This document shows positions 47,941 to 62,224 of a stretch of 64,000 nucleotides of DNA, in pieces. The position numbers and the translations under genes were made by a program. The stretch is from contig JACVTC010000003.1 of assembly GCA_016946835.1 (NCBI GenBank), forward strand, positions 3,592,501-3,656,500. Reading direction: 5' to 3'. Under the pieces are notes generated by a model, which did no database searches, was not told the origin of the DNA, and saw only the letters and a list, made by a program, of their open reading frames with translations. Source of the stretch: Neocallimastix lanati (nom. inval.) (lineage: Eukaryota; Neocallimastigomycota; Neocallimastigomycetes; Neocallimastigales; Neocallimastigaceae). The stretch's first letter is position 1. Each line of letters opens with the position of its first letter.

Positions 47941-48371
47941 AAGTTCGTATGTACTATTTTTAATAAAAATGTGCGAATAATTATAACTTTCTTGAATATA
48001 CATATATATTATGATTCCCTTTTTTTTTTTTTCTTTTTCTTTCGAAGTTCATATATATTATCTTAATAAAAATGTGTGAACAATTATAACATTCTTGAAT
48101 ATATATATTATAATATCTATTTTTTTTTTTTTTATTAAAAAAAAAAGTAAATAGACAATACAATATATTATTTATCATTTATATTGAAAATTAAATTAAT
48201 AATGCATGCTAATTTATGCTAATAAATAAATTGATGCTTTATGTTAAAAAAAAAAAAGCTTTCTTTATTTAAGGATAATATATAGAAAATTTATTGAATT
48301 CTGAATTGAAAAAAATATCATCATTCTCTTAATAATATATTTAAATATTAATGTATTAAGTTTTTATTTTA

Positions 48372-48406
<35 letters not shown>

Positions 48407-48689
48407 GCTTTAATTAGATATGAAAGATAAAAAATATGTTAGTACATAAATAAAAATATAAAAAAAAATAAAATAAAATAAAACAAATAATTAAGTAATA
48501 TAAAATATTAAAGTATTAATAAATTAAAATAAAATAAAAAAAAAATTTCAATATATTATATAATAATTCAGTTTATTTATTTATATAAAAAACAACAAAA
48601 GAAAAAAAAAAAAGTTCATTTATAATATTATTATTACCTTATTCAATTATATTATATAATTACAATTATAATAATAAAACTTATTATTA
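46240..48689. other. Gene-free stretch with a three-copy tandem repeat
   Basis: No gene recognised. A/T-rich with T runs (for example 47901-47936 and 48373-48402) and a three-copy repeat at about 47817-48120, listed separately. Confidence 0.7.
47817..48120. repeat. About 115-bp tandem repeat, three diverged copies
   Basis: Each copy contains AAGTTC(A/G)TAT(A/G)TA..., then AATAAAA(T)TGTGTAAATAATTATAA and TTCTTGAATATATATAT, followed by a T run of variable length (copy starts near 47819, 47940 and 48046). The T runs account for most of the length difference. Confidence 0.85.
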
Positions 48690-49036
48690 TTATGATTCTT
48701 TAATAGCTAAACAGTTAATAGGTATATTTCCTTTTTCACCAGTCTCTATATTTTCAACATAAACCCAAAAATCGTTAAAATTGATATCTTCTAAAATTTT
48801 AAATGTCATACCCGGTAATACTTTTAAGTCTTTAGAATATTCATTAGGATAAAAAGATTTAATAGCTTCAAAAACAAAAGCACCTAATCTTGAGGATGAT
48901 TTATCCTGTTCCTTTTCTTCCTTTTGCTGCTGTTGTAACATTAAAGATTCTCTTTCTGTTTCATTCTTCATTAGAGTATCAACATCAATATTTGTATTAT
49001 TATTACTATCACTAGTAATATTATCATTATTGTTGA

Positions 49037-49074
<38 letters not shown>

Positions 49075-49171
49075 ATATTATTACCAATATTATTATCATT
49101 ATTATTATCATTTTTATTATCAATATTATTATCATTACTATTATCAATATTATTATCAATATTATTATCAA

Positions 49172-49205
<34 letters not shown>

Positions 49206-50833
49206 ATTATTATCAATATTATTATCAATGTTATTATCGTTATTATTATCATTATTATTATCATTATTATTGTTATTATTGTTATTATTATTGCTATTAT
49301 TACAGTCATTATTATCGTCATTACTATCAGATATTCCAATGGTATCATCATTCATTACTTTTAAAGATCTCTTTTTCAAAATAGATTTAATTACTTTAAC
49401 ACTATTACTACTGTTATTCATACTTTTACTCATTTTACTATTATTACTGTTGTTTTCATTAATACCGGCAGCATTACTACTTTCATTAATATCGTTTTCT
49501 TTGTCTTTTTCATTTTCCTTCAAATACTTATTTTTTTCTACTTCCGTGGATCGTTTACGTTCTAGTCGATTAATATTTGAATAATTCTTCTTTATAAATG
49601 CTGTTGGAGGTGGAGGTGGCATTGGTTGATCTGCTTTATGACTTTGTGATGATGATGATGATCCCTTTTTAGATAAATCGGACTTATTTGAATACTTTTT
49701 AGTATGATAAAATTTAGGTGAGGTTAGGTGTGAATTATCAGAAATTAAAGATTCTAGTGAGTTAGCTTTTTTCGTTATGGGGTGAATACCATCATTAAAG
49801 GAATTTTCTTCATACAGTGAAATTTGTTCCCCGTTTGAGGATGAACGACTTTGTATAGATTTTTGACGATAAGGTACAGCTGGTGAGGGTGTAGGTTGAT
49901 GAATAATAGTTTGAGAAGAAGAAGAATATTGCTGTGGATATGGTGCTGTAGCTTGATATGGTATTGCCTGAGATGAATGATGTGAAGTAAATAAGTGCTG
50001 TGGAGGTGGATATGACTGTTGTGAATTGTATTGTTGAGAATAGGTTGGTGGATGATAATACCCTTGAGTTATAACATGTTGCTGATATAATTGTTGTTGT
50101 TGTTGTTGTTGCTGTAAAATTTGGAGTTGTATTTTTTTAATTTTGACATTGTTCACATTTAAATCACTTACACTCTTAGATGCATGTAGTGAAATCGAAC
50201 GTTTTGAATATTGCTCACGATTACTTGAATATTTTTTTTCATTTGCTTCATTAAAATTTTGTTCTCCAGCAAAACTATTTTCAGGATTGAGACCTATCAT
50301 AGTTGAATAACTGTTTTCAATAAGTGTAGAATCTATTGATTCTGTAAATGAACTATTTATTGCGGTAGAAACATCATAGGTGAGTGAATCAATATCTTGA
50401 CTTGAATTTGCCGATGAATTTTGTATATAAACAGGTCCATTAGAATAAGGAAGCTGTTGGAGCGATGATTTTCTTGAAATAGGATTTTTATTTAACATTG
50501 CATTTTGACTACTTGAATCACTATATCTACTACTAATATTCAAATTGATATTAGAATAACTACTATTTGGCGTATTATAAGGAAGATGACCTGAAATTTG
50601 GGAACCATTAAAACTACTTGTGTCATCTCTATTACTAACGGATCTTGGATAAATTTTCTGTATCTCAGAGGAAGTAACAATTTTCTTTTTTCTGCTATCA
50701 CGACCAATACTTTTATTTGAGAATGGGGATTGCTTCTTATTTCTAAAGTTTCCAACAAAGCTTTGTGTATTAAGGATTGGTGAAGTATATTTATGGAAAT
50801 TTAGTAATGATGAACTTTTATTTTCACGATGCC

Positions 50834-50892
<59 letters not shown>

Positions 50893-52231
50893 TTATTATT
50901 ACGATAGATATTTAGAGGTGGTGAATTAAGTGAGGGTAATGGACCATTGCTATCATTTAAAAACATGGGTATATTTGGACAAGATTCATTAATGATATTT
51001 AATGTAGTCATATTACTATCACTAGTAGCTAATGACAATGACATACTACGTTGTGATCTAGAACCAATGCTATGAATACTTGCGGTTGCTGAATCATCAT
51101 TATTGCTTTTGAAAGGATTTTCTGCATTTTGTATGGTTTTATTTTTCTCTGATTTTTTAATATCTTTTATAAATTGGAAGGAAAAGAATGATCCAATAAT
51201 TGAAAATACTGCAAAAACAGAAATACCGGAAATAATTGGAATTGTTTGATCTCTTGTAGAATAAATTTCTTTTTGAGATTTATAAAAGAAGTTACAACAA
51301 TTATCATTATCACGATTTTCTGAACAATAATCTACAACTAACTCTTTTGATATAAAACCTTTATTTATTTATTATTTTTTGTTTTTTAAAAAAAATTGAT
51401 ATCAATAATATTTATATAATGATATAATATACATATATATTATTTAAAATTAAAATTTATTAATAATAAATGTTATTATATTATTATAGACATACATTAT
51501 TTTTATTTTTAATTTATTTTACTTTATTTTATTTTATTTCATTTCATTTTATTTTTTTTTTTTATTTTATTATTTTTTTTTTCTTTAAAAAAAATCTACT
51601 TACCACATTTATTCCTTTCTTTTTCGATAAGAAAACAATTATCTGAATCTTCGGCGTTATCACATATTTCTCTCATTCTATCCGTAAATTCGAGACGTGC
51701 TTGATAAACATCATCTGGTGAAACATATTCATCAGAAAATACGAAAGGGCAAAGATCATTATTATTTAAAAAGGTTACCAATGAATTGTAAAATTGATAA
51801 CATTGCTTTTTACATATTGTAGGTAAATTATTTTTTTTAATTTTATAAGAACTTTTTTCCTTTTCAGAATCATCACACTGTAATTCTTTATAAGCATAAT
51901 AACAATTATAGGAAAGGGCATATCTAATTTCAGGTATATCCGCTACATATGACGTGTTTCCACCATAGCTGCATAAACCTTTGGCTTGAAGCATAGTAAC
52001 AGCTAATTCATCAGGATATTGAGCCCTTTTCATATCAGCATTTGGGTCTAAATAATAATCTAAAGATCTTATCTTTGAAATTCTATATTTACTAATTGGT
52101 ATATTTTCTAAACCTGAACATACATTTATACTTGCGTTAATACAATGGTCACTCGATTTAACTAAAGCGGCAAAAACCAATAAAATTGAAAGTTTAATTA
52201 TAATTTTATGAAATTTACTACTAATAAACAT
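48690..52231 (-). CDS. Single-pass membrane protein: Cys-rich ectodomain, Asn-rich cytoplasmic region, C-terminal SH3
   Basis: Exon 1 is 52231-51604 and exon 2 is 51358-48690. The intron at 51603-51359 has donor GTAAGT and acceptor AAG and splits a Gly codon (NKCG|FISKEL). The product is 1098 aa. Order: signal peptide (1-26), Cys-rich ectodomain (27-245), transmembrane helix (about 248-273, ISGISVFAVFSIIGSFFSF), and a long Ser/Asn/Gln/Pro-rich cytoplasmic region with polyAsn tracts (two large ones, near residues 365-385 and 890-990), a polyGln tract and a PPPPP motif. The C-terminal SH3 domain (about 1035-1098) has the core ALKSFYPNEYSKDL-like strand (AIKSFYPNEYSKDL), DFWVYVEN and a final GNIPINCL. 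The layout (ectodomain, one helix, distal SH3) resembles yeast Fus1 and similar fungal surface proteins and suggests a surface receptor or scaffold that binds Pro-rich partners. Ligand unknown. The AAT/TTA microsatellites in its gene are the coding side of the region's general repeat expansion. Confidence 0.9.
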
Positions 52232-52238
52232 CTTGTAT

Positions 52239-52281
<43 letters not shown>

Positions 52282-54227
52282 AAAAAATTAAAGAATGATT
52301 TAAAACATATACAAAGTAATTCTAATAGTTTTTTTAATAATAGGTTATTTTTTATATATATAAATGAAAATATTTATTAATTAAAATTTTAATTTAGAAA
52401 TTTTAAATTAAAACTAATTTAATACATATTTATATATTAAAATATATAAAATGAATTTTTTAAATTGCTTTAAATTTCATAACGTAAAAAGAACTTTTAT
52501 TTATTATCTTTTGTTACTTTTTTACTTTTTTACTTTTACTGTTGTTAATATTATATATAAAATATTAATAAAAAGAATAGTATATGAAACTGAAACTAAT
52601 ACAGTAAATTAAATTATCTTTTCATATTACATATATATTAATATACAATTATTTTTATTATTATTTTGTTTCTACCTCCTTTCAATTATAATACATATAA
52701 TATTAATAAAAATAAGAATTAAGAAATTATATTAAATCAATTAAATTTTAATAAACTAATAAATGGAAATGATTCATAAGAATCAATATTATAAATTTAA
52801 TTTTATCAAATTTTTTACTCTGAGAATGCACAGTTATTAAATATAATTATTTAAAAAAAATATAGTATATATTTTTTTCTAGTAATGATTTCAATTTTTA
52901 TTTACGATAAAATTTAAAAAATTGAAATAAATGAGTTATTACTTTGAATATAGGCTTGTACAAAGAAATAAATATAAATTATTTTGAGATGATAATATAA
53001 TAAATTCAAATTTAAGATTTTTATAACAGAAAAAATAAAACTAAAAATAAATTTTTACCTATTATAGTTACTATTAATTTTACGTTGTAATTAATTATAT
53101 ATAAATTGATTTTATTAAAAATTGCTTATAACGGTGAAGTATCACAATATAAACGATTTATCATTCTGCTGATATCCCTTTTATAGTATAATTGTTTTTA
53201 CATAAACAAACAAAAGTATAGTTCTTATTTTTGTTTAAATAAAAAAATTTATTTAACTAATTTGAAATTTTAATATATATAAATACACCTTTTCTTTTGT
53301 TTTTTTTTCTTAAAAAAGTTGAATAATAAATTATATATATCATATAAATTTGAATATAAAATTGTAATTATTAACTTTTTTTTTTTTTTTTAAAAAAAAA
53401 AAAGTTATAAAATTTTTTTTATATTTGACAAAATTTCTAAATTAATTTATATATAAAAAATAGTAAATTATTTATGTATTCTATTTTCTATTTAATATAT
53501 ATTTTAAACAAATTTAAAAAAATAAAACAAAGGAATAAAATATAAATATATGAATGAATATGAAAAGTAAAGTTAAAAATACTGAATATAATTTTAATAA
53601 TACTAAAATACTAAAATAAAATTAAAAGTATATTATTCATCATTTAATTATTTAGTTTACAATTGCATTCACTTATAATTAACAAGTTTAATTAATATTT
53701 CATTGTTTTATTAAAAATTTTAATATATTATTTATCTACTCATTTAATTATTTATTCAATTATTTAAATATTTAATTAATAAATCCAAAATAATTAAAAT
53801 TTTTAAATTGTAGACATATTTAATTCAAAGTATACTGATAATATATTGTAATTATATTATCTATAATATATATAAATTGTTAATATTTTTATCCGTCAAA
53901 AAAAAAAAAAAAGATGAATTTTTTTTTTATAATTTTTAATGAATTAATTTTCTATTTAAATAAAAGATATAATATATTAAAATATAATATAATATATTTA
54001 ACTCTAAATAAACATGCCATATAAAGTATTTTTAAAAATTGAATTTAATATTTTTAAATAAAATTTAATTAAAATTTTCTTTCTGTATAAATATACTTAA
54101 ATAATATATCTAATATATATGGATTCAATTTATACATGTATTACAATATATTCCCTATATTGTAACTATTAGTAAAATTACATATAAATATTAGAATCAT
54201 GAAGGAATTGAATATTTGCTATTCATA

Positions 54228-54335
54228 CTAATACTAATACTATTACTATTACTAACTCTAACTCTAATACTAATACTAATACTAATACTATTACTATTAC
54301 TAACTCTAATACTAATACTAATAATTGTATTAAGA
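54228..54335. repeat. (CTAATA)n / CTAACT tract
   Basis: Hexamer and trimer units (ACTAAT, ACTATT, TAACTC) are arranged as two similar blocks of about 50 bp. CTAACTCTAACT recalls a telomere repeat superficially, but the units are irregular. Confidence 0.85.
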
Positions 54336-54895
54336 TTTACTTGTTTCATTAAATTTCTGTCATTTAATTGCTTAAAAAAACATTTTCTAATAGGGTGATA
54401 ATATAATAATTAATATAATATGAAATATATAATTTTATTATAAATATTTTTTAGAGTCTATTGATAAAAATTATTTGATTCAAAAATAATTAAAATAATA
54501 TTATGTTAATGTTCAATAAATAAAAAATATTATTTAATGAGTAAAAATTCGTTTCTTATAATATAAATTTTATTTATAGAAAGTGTACTCTTTAATAATA
54601 TATATTATTTTATAATATTGTTTTTTTTTGTTATCATCATTTACAAATAGTTAGTAAAGAAAGTTTATTAAAATTTATTTTAATCAGTAAAAATTAGTAA
54701 TATATATATATATCATAATTAATACTAATAAATGAAAACTTTATTTTTTTTATTTTTTTTTTAAGAATTATGGAATTATTAAATTTTTTATTCAAAATGT
54801 ATTTTATTCTTATCATTATTAATTTACTATACTTATGAATATTAATTAAGATAAATCATTTCAATAATGAGAATATTGTCAAAATCGATAATTCA

Positions 54896-54926
<31 letters not shown>

Positions 54927-55869
54927 AAAAAGTATAATTATTTTAACATGGAGTCATAATTAGAATTTTTATTATTTAAATATAAATATTCTATAAATAC
55001 AAATGAAAATTGACTTTATAAATTCATATTTAAATTTAAAAAATAAATGTATAATTTTGAAAGAAGTAATTTATTATAATTATATATTAATTATCATTTA
55101 TTATCAATACTTTTTTTCTAAAAATTAAAATTAGGCTTATTGTTAGTTTTTATATAAAATAATGATGATATTATTATTAATAACATTATTATTTTTAAAT
55201 TTAATAATTATTTAATTTTAAAATTTGGTTTATAAAGATTTTTTTTTTTTTGTTTTACTTTATTATAAATTTTAAAAGAATTGATTATTAAAATTGAGTT
55301 ATTTTAAATTTAATTGTAATATGATTTTTAAAATTACTTTATATAGATATATTAGATAAAAATTAATCCGTCTTAATCAACTTTTTTTTTTTATTATTCA
55401 AATGTTATTTATTTATTTATTTATTTTTTATTTTAAAGATAATATATATATTATTATTAATAAAATAATATATGATGTATTATTTCTATTTCTTTCCATT
55501 TCCATTCTATATATTGTTCATATATTGTATTTTCTGACATATAAATGATGTAATGTACATCAATGAGATTTAGTATTTATTTTAAAGTATTTAAAATTAA
55601 GGAACTATAATTTAATATGAGGAAATGTGTTAATAAAGTATAATTTATATTGATAATAGATACATAGATGAAATCTATCTTATAGAATGAAATGAAAATA
55701 ATAAAAATTAGAAATTAATTATGTAATATTGTTTAAAAAATTTAATTTTAAATAATTTTAATTTTCAAAAATTGTAAAAATTGATAATAATATAATTTTA
55801 ATAAAAAAAAAAAATAATTGATATGCATTAATGAAAAAAATACTTGGTATACATCAACAATGAAAAATA

Positions 55870-55962
55870 AATAATAGATAAATAATAAATAATTGAATAA
55901 TAAATAATAAATAATAAATAATAAATAATAAATAATAAATAATAAATAATAAATAATAATAA

Positions 55963-56018
<56 letters not shown>

Positions 56019-56215
56019 AAATAAATAATAAATAAATAATAAATGAAAAATAATAATAATAAATGAAAAATAATAATAATAAATAAATAAATAATAAATA
56101 AATAATAAATGAAAAATAATAATAAATAAATGAATAAATAATAAATAAATAATAAATGAAAAATAATAATAAATAAATAAATAAATAATAAATAAATGAA
56201 TATATAAGTAATAAA
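55870..56215. repeat. AATAAAT / AAAT / AAATGAA microsatellite cluster
   Basis: About 345 bp of mixed short repeats in which AAATGAAAAATAATAATA units recur several times. Confidence 0.9.
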
Positions 56216-57687
56216 TAAATTTAATAATTTCTATATTTAAAATTTTTTTATTCAAAATTTAAATTAATTTTTTAATATATTAAAATTTGTTTTCTATTTA
56301 AATTAATATCATAATCATATAACTACTTTCCAATTTTGGAAATAATTATTATACAATTACAATTACTACAAATACACAATTACAATTAATTAAAAATGTT
56401 ACAGTAAATATTTAATAAAATAAAAAAAAAAAAAAAAGAAGAAAGCAATATATATATATAAATTATTTGTAAAAAAAATATAATAGAGATAAAATATTAA
56501 TATAAAATTTTTATTAATATATTGGAATAAATGATTTCATTTATACTATATTTGTAATTATAAAAATTTTTATGTAACAAAAAATTAATTTAAAAATAAA
56601 AAAATTACTAATTTTTAAAAATTAGTATAAATAAATGAATAAAATAAAAGGTAAACCAATAAATAATATGTACTAAATAAATATAAATTCAAATTATTAT
56701 GTAAAGAGTATTAAAACAATTAAAATAAGAATATACTTATATAAAGACTTTTTTAAATTATGTAATTCAGATGATATCTAATAGAAAAAAAAAATAATTA
56801 GTATTATTATTACTTTTTTTTTTTTTTTAATAAAAATATGTAACATTATATTATTTCTATTTATTTATTTACTTTTTTTTCTATTAAAAGAAGAGTAGTT
56901 AATACCATTTTTTTATTATTTCCATATAAAAATATTTGCATTAATCATGTATCCAGACGTTATACATATGCTTTTGCGTTACACACATTATTTTATATAA
57001 CACGCGCGTTTCATACCTTACTCAAATGCGTTCAACTACTTTCCTTAAAATTTTAGAAAATGGTAACTGAATTTTATTTAAAAAAAAAAAAAAAACATTT
57101 TCATTATACAGATTTTAATATCGTAATATTACTTTAATGATTATGAGTAATACGTTATTACGTAATTATAAAATTTTACAGTGCGATAATATTACAATAT
57201 AGTCAGTATAATATTCATTGTTTATGAAAATTATAAAATTTTATATTCTATATTTTATATAATTTTTTTTAATAGTTTACAATAGATGTACATAGATGTA
57301 CAACTAGTTAAAACAATTGGAATATATAATTTTATTATCTTTTAAGAGCTATTATTTTACCGTAAAAAAAAAACAAAAACAAAAAAAACAAATAATTTAA
57401 TAATAATTTTTTTATTTTTTATTTTTTATTTATTTTTTTTTTTTTAATTTTTTTTTCAGCCTTTAAAAAGGATAAAATTTAATAATAAAGAAATTATTTG
57501 AATTTAATTAATATGTTAAAAAGTTCAAAATATTACATATTAGATTTATATAATAATTGATGCTAATGTATCAAATTTTAATTATTTAATTATTATTATT
57601 ATTTTTTTTTAAACATATTAAGAAAAAAAAAGTTATTGGTATTTTTAATTTATATTTTAATAAACTATTTCCATGTTTTAATCGTTT

Positions 57688-57726
<39 letters not shown>

Positions 57727-58280
57727 TATAAAAAACTTTTAATATTCTAATTAGTTTTCTTTTTCTTTGTTTGCATTAGTATATAATAATTTTTGTTTAT
57801 TCTGTTAGCTAATTTTCTTTTTTTTTTTTTTAGATTATTAAATATAAAATTTAAATTTTAATTAAAAAAAAAAAAAATAAGTATTGTTAATTTATATAAC
57901 ACAATATTAAAAATATAGTTTTCTATAATATTGATAAATGTTGATAAATAAAAAATGATAGTATATATTTTAAGAAAAATAGTAGTAAATAATAAATTAT
58001 AAATATAGCTAATAAATAATAAATTGTATATGGAAGGCTTAATCAATTAATGATGTAGCATAGTTTTGATAAAATAAATGATAAAAACCTGTATATTTTA
58101 ATTAATATTTTCAGGCGTATATATAAAATAATTAATAATTAATAATTAATAATTAATAATAAATAATAAATAATAAATAATAATATAGTACTTTGAAAAA
58201 AAAATTTTTTTTATATAATATTTTTTTTTTATTTAATTCCAAAAGAATAAATTTTAAGTAGTGGAATGGATTTAAATAAA

Positions 58281-58284
58281 AAAA

Positions 58285-58339
<55 letters not shown>

Positions 58340-58341
58340 AT
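58281..58341. repeat. (AAAT)n microsatellite
   Basis: About 15 AAAT units followed by a TA tract. Confidence 0.95.
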
Positions 58342-58509
58342 ATATATATATATATTTTTATAATAAAAGCTATATTACTATATATTGTAATGTATTGGGA
58401 TAAATAAATATGTAGGTATAATTGATAATTTGTTTAACGAGGATGATGAGAACTGGCTTCAATTTTAACTTTTATTTTATTTTATTTTATTTTATTTTTT
58501 TTATTTTTA

Positions 58510-58734
58510 TTTTTTTTTTGAAACGATGCAAGTGGCTATTTCATGATTATTAATAATTGATTTTGTAATTTCTACAACTTTAACAGAAATTCTCTTGATA
58601 CATCGAAGAATTTGATCAATTTCTAATGGAATACCACCAGCTTTATGAAGAATACATATTTCCTTATGTGGACCATATCACCTTCTTTATCTTGTTCCTC
58701 CAATAAATTTAGATCAACTACTATGTGATCGCAG
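58510..58734 (-). pseudogene. Fragment of an exosome RNase PH-fold subunit (Rrp41-like)
   Basis: The minus strand reads DHIVVDLNLLEEQDKEGDMV, then after a one-base shift PHKEICILHKAGGIPLEIDQ, ILRCIKRISVKVVEITKSII and NNHE. The order (VDLNxxEEQ, a beta strand ending in ICILHKAGG, then a long C-terminal helix) is that of the C-terminal third of RNase PH-like exosome subunits, closest in feel to Rrp41/Ski6, with Rrp43 also possible. The N-terminal two thirds are not found nearby. It is broken and truncated, so it is a relic or a partial duplicate. Assigned from memory of the family. Confidence 0.5.
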
Positions 58735-59075
58735 TTTTTTTTTTTATGTATTACATAATATATTTATAATAAAATTTGATTGTAAATTATTAATAGAAAA
58801 AAAAAATTAAATAGTAAAATATTAATTATTTCCATAAATAGAAATAGAACAGAAATCAAAATTAAATAGTAAAATATTAGTTACTAATAAAAATTGAAAT
58901 AAAATAGAAATATAAATTGTAAAATAAAAATTTTTATTTTATCTTTCATTAAAAAAGGCAAATGAAATACAAATTGGGGGTATGATGAATATTTAATGGA
59001 ACTAAATTACATTGATATAAATAAATAAATAAATAGATAAATAAATAAATAAATAAATAAATAAAATAAATAAAA

Positions 59076-59162
<87 letters not shown>

Positions 59163-59941
59163 ATAAATAAATAATTAACTAACTAACTAACTAACTAACT
59201 AAATAACTAAATAACTAAATAAATAACTAAATAACTAAATAAATAAATAAATAACTAAATAAATAAATAAATAAATATTAATAATAATACTAAAATATTA
59301 TAGATAGTTACGAAAAAAAAAATTATAATTATGTAAATAATATAATATATAAAATATATAAAATATTAGTATTTAATAAATATGATATTTGAACTAAATT
59401 ATTAAAAACAAATTTTAAATTTAATAATATATTAATATAAAATAGCTAAGATATTAAAAGAGGCCTACAATTATTAAAGATTACAAATAATAGACAGTTA
59501 TATATAAATAATATTTATTATTGTTATTTGTTAATAAATTTATTTATATATATTCTTTTATATATTCTTGAAAAGTCGCAATTTATAATCAAATTTAGAT
59601 TGTATTTTCTAGAGTAATTTTTTATTTTATTTTATTTTATTTTATTTTTTTCGTTTTGAAATGTCAATTAAACTATAAAAAATTTATATTTATTTATTTA
59701 TTATTTATTATTATTATTGATACTATTGCTGTATATATATAAAATTTTAATGTTGAATTTTTTATATTTTCTTATCTTTGAATATTCTTCTCATTAAATA
59801 CCTCTTCATAATAAAATTATGAACCTTGTTTTTCCTAATCGAACTTGAACCTGTTCCAAACTGATTTTAAATATTATAATAATGTTATGAACTATATATA
59901 TATATCTTTCGTCAATTCTTTTTCCTTGTCTAAGAACTTTA

Positions 59942-59996
<55 letters not shown>

Positions 59997-60244
59997 CGCT
60001 AATTGAAGATTTCATATTATGAATCTTTAAATTAAAATTTGAAGATTAAATTTAATTTAAACGATAAAATGATAAAATCAATATTTTAAAATGAGAGAAT
60101 AAGTATCTTTCGTTGTAAAGATAAAATATTATCATATTATCTAATTAAAAGTATGAAAGTATTTTGAATTTTAAGAAATTATATTTCTGAATATAGTTTT
60201 TTATAATAATATATGTACATTTGAAGAAAATAAAAAAATAAAAT

Positions 60245-60284
<40 letters not shown>

Positions 60285-61211
60285 ATTATATATTTTACAA
60301 AATTCTAATTAGTAATTGATTAAAAAGATATCAATTTTAATATTATCGATTGTGTGTATATATATGTGTATATATGTGTGTGTATATGTGTGTTTTTTTT
60401 AAAAAAAAAGAAAAACACTCGTTACATTAGCAATGTGAATATTATAGTAATAAAATTATTAAAAATATTTAAGAGATTAAAAAAATAAATAAACTAATAA
60501 AAAAAACTGTAGAAAATTTCAGTATATTAATAAATTAAAGAATTTAAATTCAAAAAAATATATTGTTATATTATTTTAATCTTTTTTTTTTTTATGGACC
60601 GTCATTTTTTATTTATTTAAAACTGGTTTAATCATTTATTAGTTAATTATTATAATTTTTTATTAAATTAGTGAAAATTAAATTTGTGGTTTATCATATT
60701 ATAATTTAAATATTCTGATATATATGTAACAGTAAATTTTATTTAAAAATGAAAATAAAAAAGAAAAATTTATTATAAACTTTTCTTTTTATATATACTA
60801 TTAATAATAATTATAAAATTGGATAATTAAATGAATTTTTTATAAATTATTTCAATTAGTAAATTATCCATTAAAAATATTTTTTACTTATTTATTTATT
60901 ATATATTTAATAAATTATAATTAAAAGCGTAGTTAATTAAAAAAATTTTTTTTTTAAAAAAGTAATAATTATTAATAATTAAAAAAAAGTATAATAATTA
61001 TAATTTCGATTAAAAATGTTATTTTTTATTTTATTTTATTACTTTATTATATTATATTATATTTTAATTTTTTTATTTTAATTTTTATTTTTAATTTTTA
61101 TCTGTACAATATACTATAATTATTTTAAAAATATTCGTGTTACTTCAGGAAAACAACTAAAATTAAATAATTAGTAATAAAAAAAAATAAAATAAAATAA
61201 AATAAGTAAAA
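58735..61211. other. Gene-free stretch upstream of LZTFL1
   Basis: It holds a 260-bp AAAT/AACT tract at 59016-59277, a TA tract with T run at 59939-59996, an A run of about 34 nt near 60249-60282, and a TGTA/TGTG stretch at 60352-60392. No gene recognised. Confidence 0.7.
59016..59277. repeat. Interrupted (AAAT)n/(AACT)n microsatellite
   Basis: Blocks of AAAT units alternate with blocks of AACT units (at least two pure AACT blocks of six units, then mixed units), as if a single T-to-C variant has been copied along the array. Confidence 0.95.
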
Positions 61212-62123
61212 ATGAATTCATTAAATACTCATCATGTTAATCAATTTGTTGATATTCTTCGTTTTTCTCGTTTAAGGAGAACTCAACTTCTTAATGATAT
61301 AGGCTTAATTTTTGAAGAAGAAGCAGATAAAGAGTAATCATATTTTTTTTTTTTTTAAAATTGTATTTATAATATTATAATTTATTCTATAATATATTCA
61401 TATTATTACATTTTTAAAATATAAATAGTTGGTAGTTTTTTTTTTTTTCTAATAAATTGTAACAATATATATATATTAATATTTTAATATATTAACATAA
61501 TCAAGATTAATGGATACCACATACAATAAGGATGAAGTAGAACAAATTATTAAAAGTATTAAGGATGTTGTTAAAAATTTTGTTGAAAATGAAGTACTGA
61601 ACATTAATCATATGAATGTTTTATTATTACAACAATTTTGTAAACAAGCTGAATTTTGGCATTTAAACCTTATGGCAAATATTTCAGAATTAGAAAATAG
61701 GTTAACAATTCAAATATAATATACGCATTCTTGCTAATATTAAGAAAAAAAAAATTTTTATTTTATATAACTAAAACTTTTTATACTAAACAAATATATA
61801 TATTTATATAACATTAGACAATTATTAAATAATGTTAAACAATTTGAAGAGGAACAATTTTTAAAAAATAAACTCGTAAATATTTTATGATTATATAATG
61901 CTATCTAAAATATTTATGCATTAGATATTGATGATTACTTATAACTATTATAACTATTATTATTTTTAATTAAGATTAAGCAACCTACTACAGGGAAACT
62001 CGAGCCTTTAATTAATGAGGGTCCTGTTGGAATATTAAAAAAAGTATTAAATTGTTAATTAATAAAAATGATGATAAAAAAAATAAAAATAATAATTGCA
62101 ATACTCATAATGAAATATAATTA

Positions 62124-62178
<55 letters not shown>

Positions 62179-62181
62179 GTA

Positions 62182-62224
<43 letters not shown>

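Larger units (their letters stand above)
52232..58500. other. Gene-free stretch of 6 kb
   Basis: No gene recognised. It holds a T run of about 41 nt near 52240-52280, just upstream of the SH3 gene's start; a CTAATA/CTAACT tract at 54228-54335; AATAAAT and AAATGAA tracts at about 55870-56215; A runs at 54895-54919 and 57689-57719; and AAAT repeats at 58281-58341. The segment 56940-57060 is less A/T-biased (ACACGCGCGTTTCATACC) but has no recognisable coding or tRNA structure. Confidence 0.65.

Noticed and set aside
49030-49584. 184-codon plus-strand frame of almost only Leu, Ile and Ser
   Set aside because: Antisense of the polyAsn-encoding part of the SH3 membrane protein.
54228-54335. Internal telomere-repeat array
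   Set aside because: Units are irregular CTAATA/CTAACT/ACTATT, not a consistent telomeric repeat.
55854-56255. 133-codon minus-strand hydrophobic frame
   Set aside because: Produced by the AATAAAT/AAAT microsatellite.
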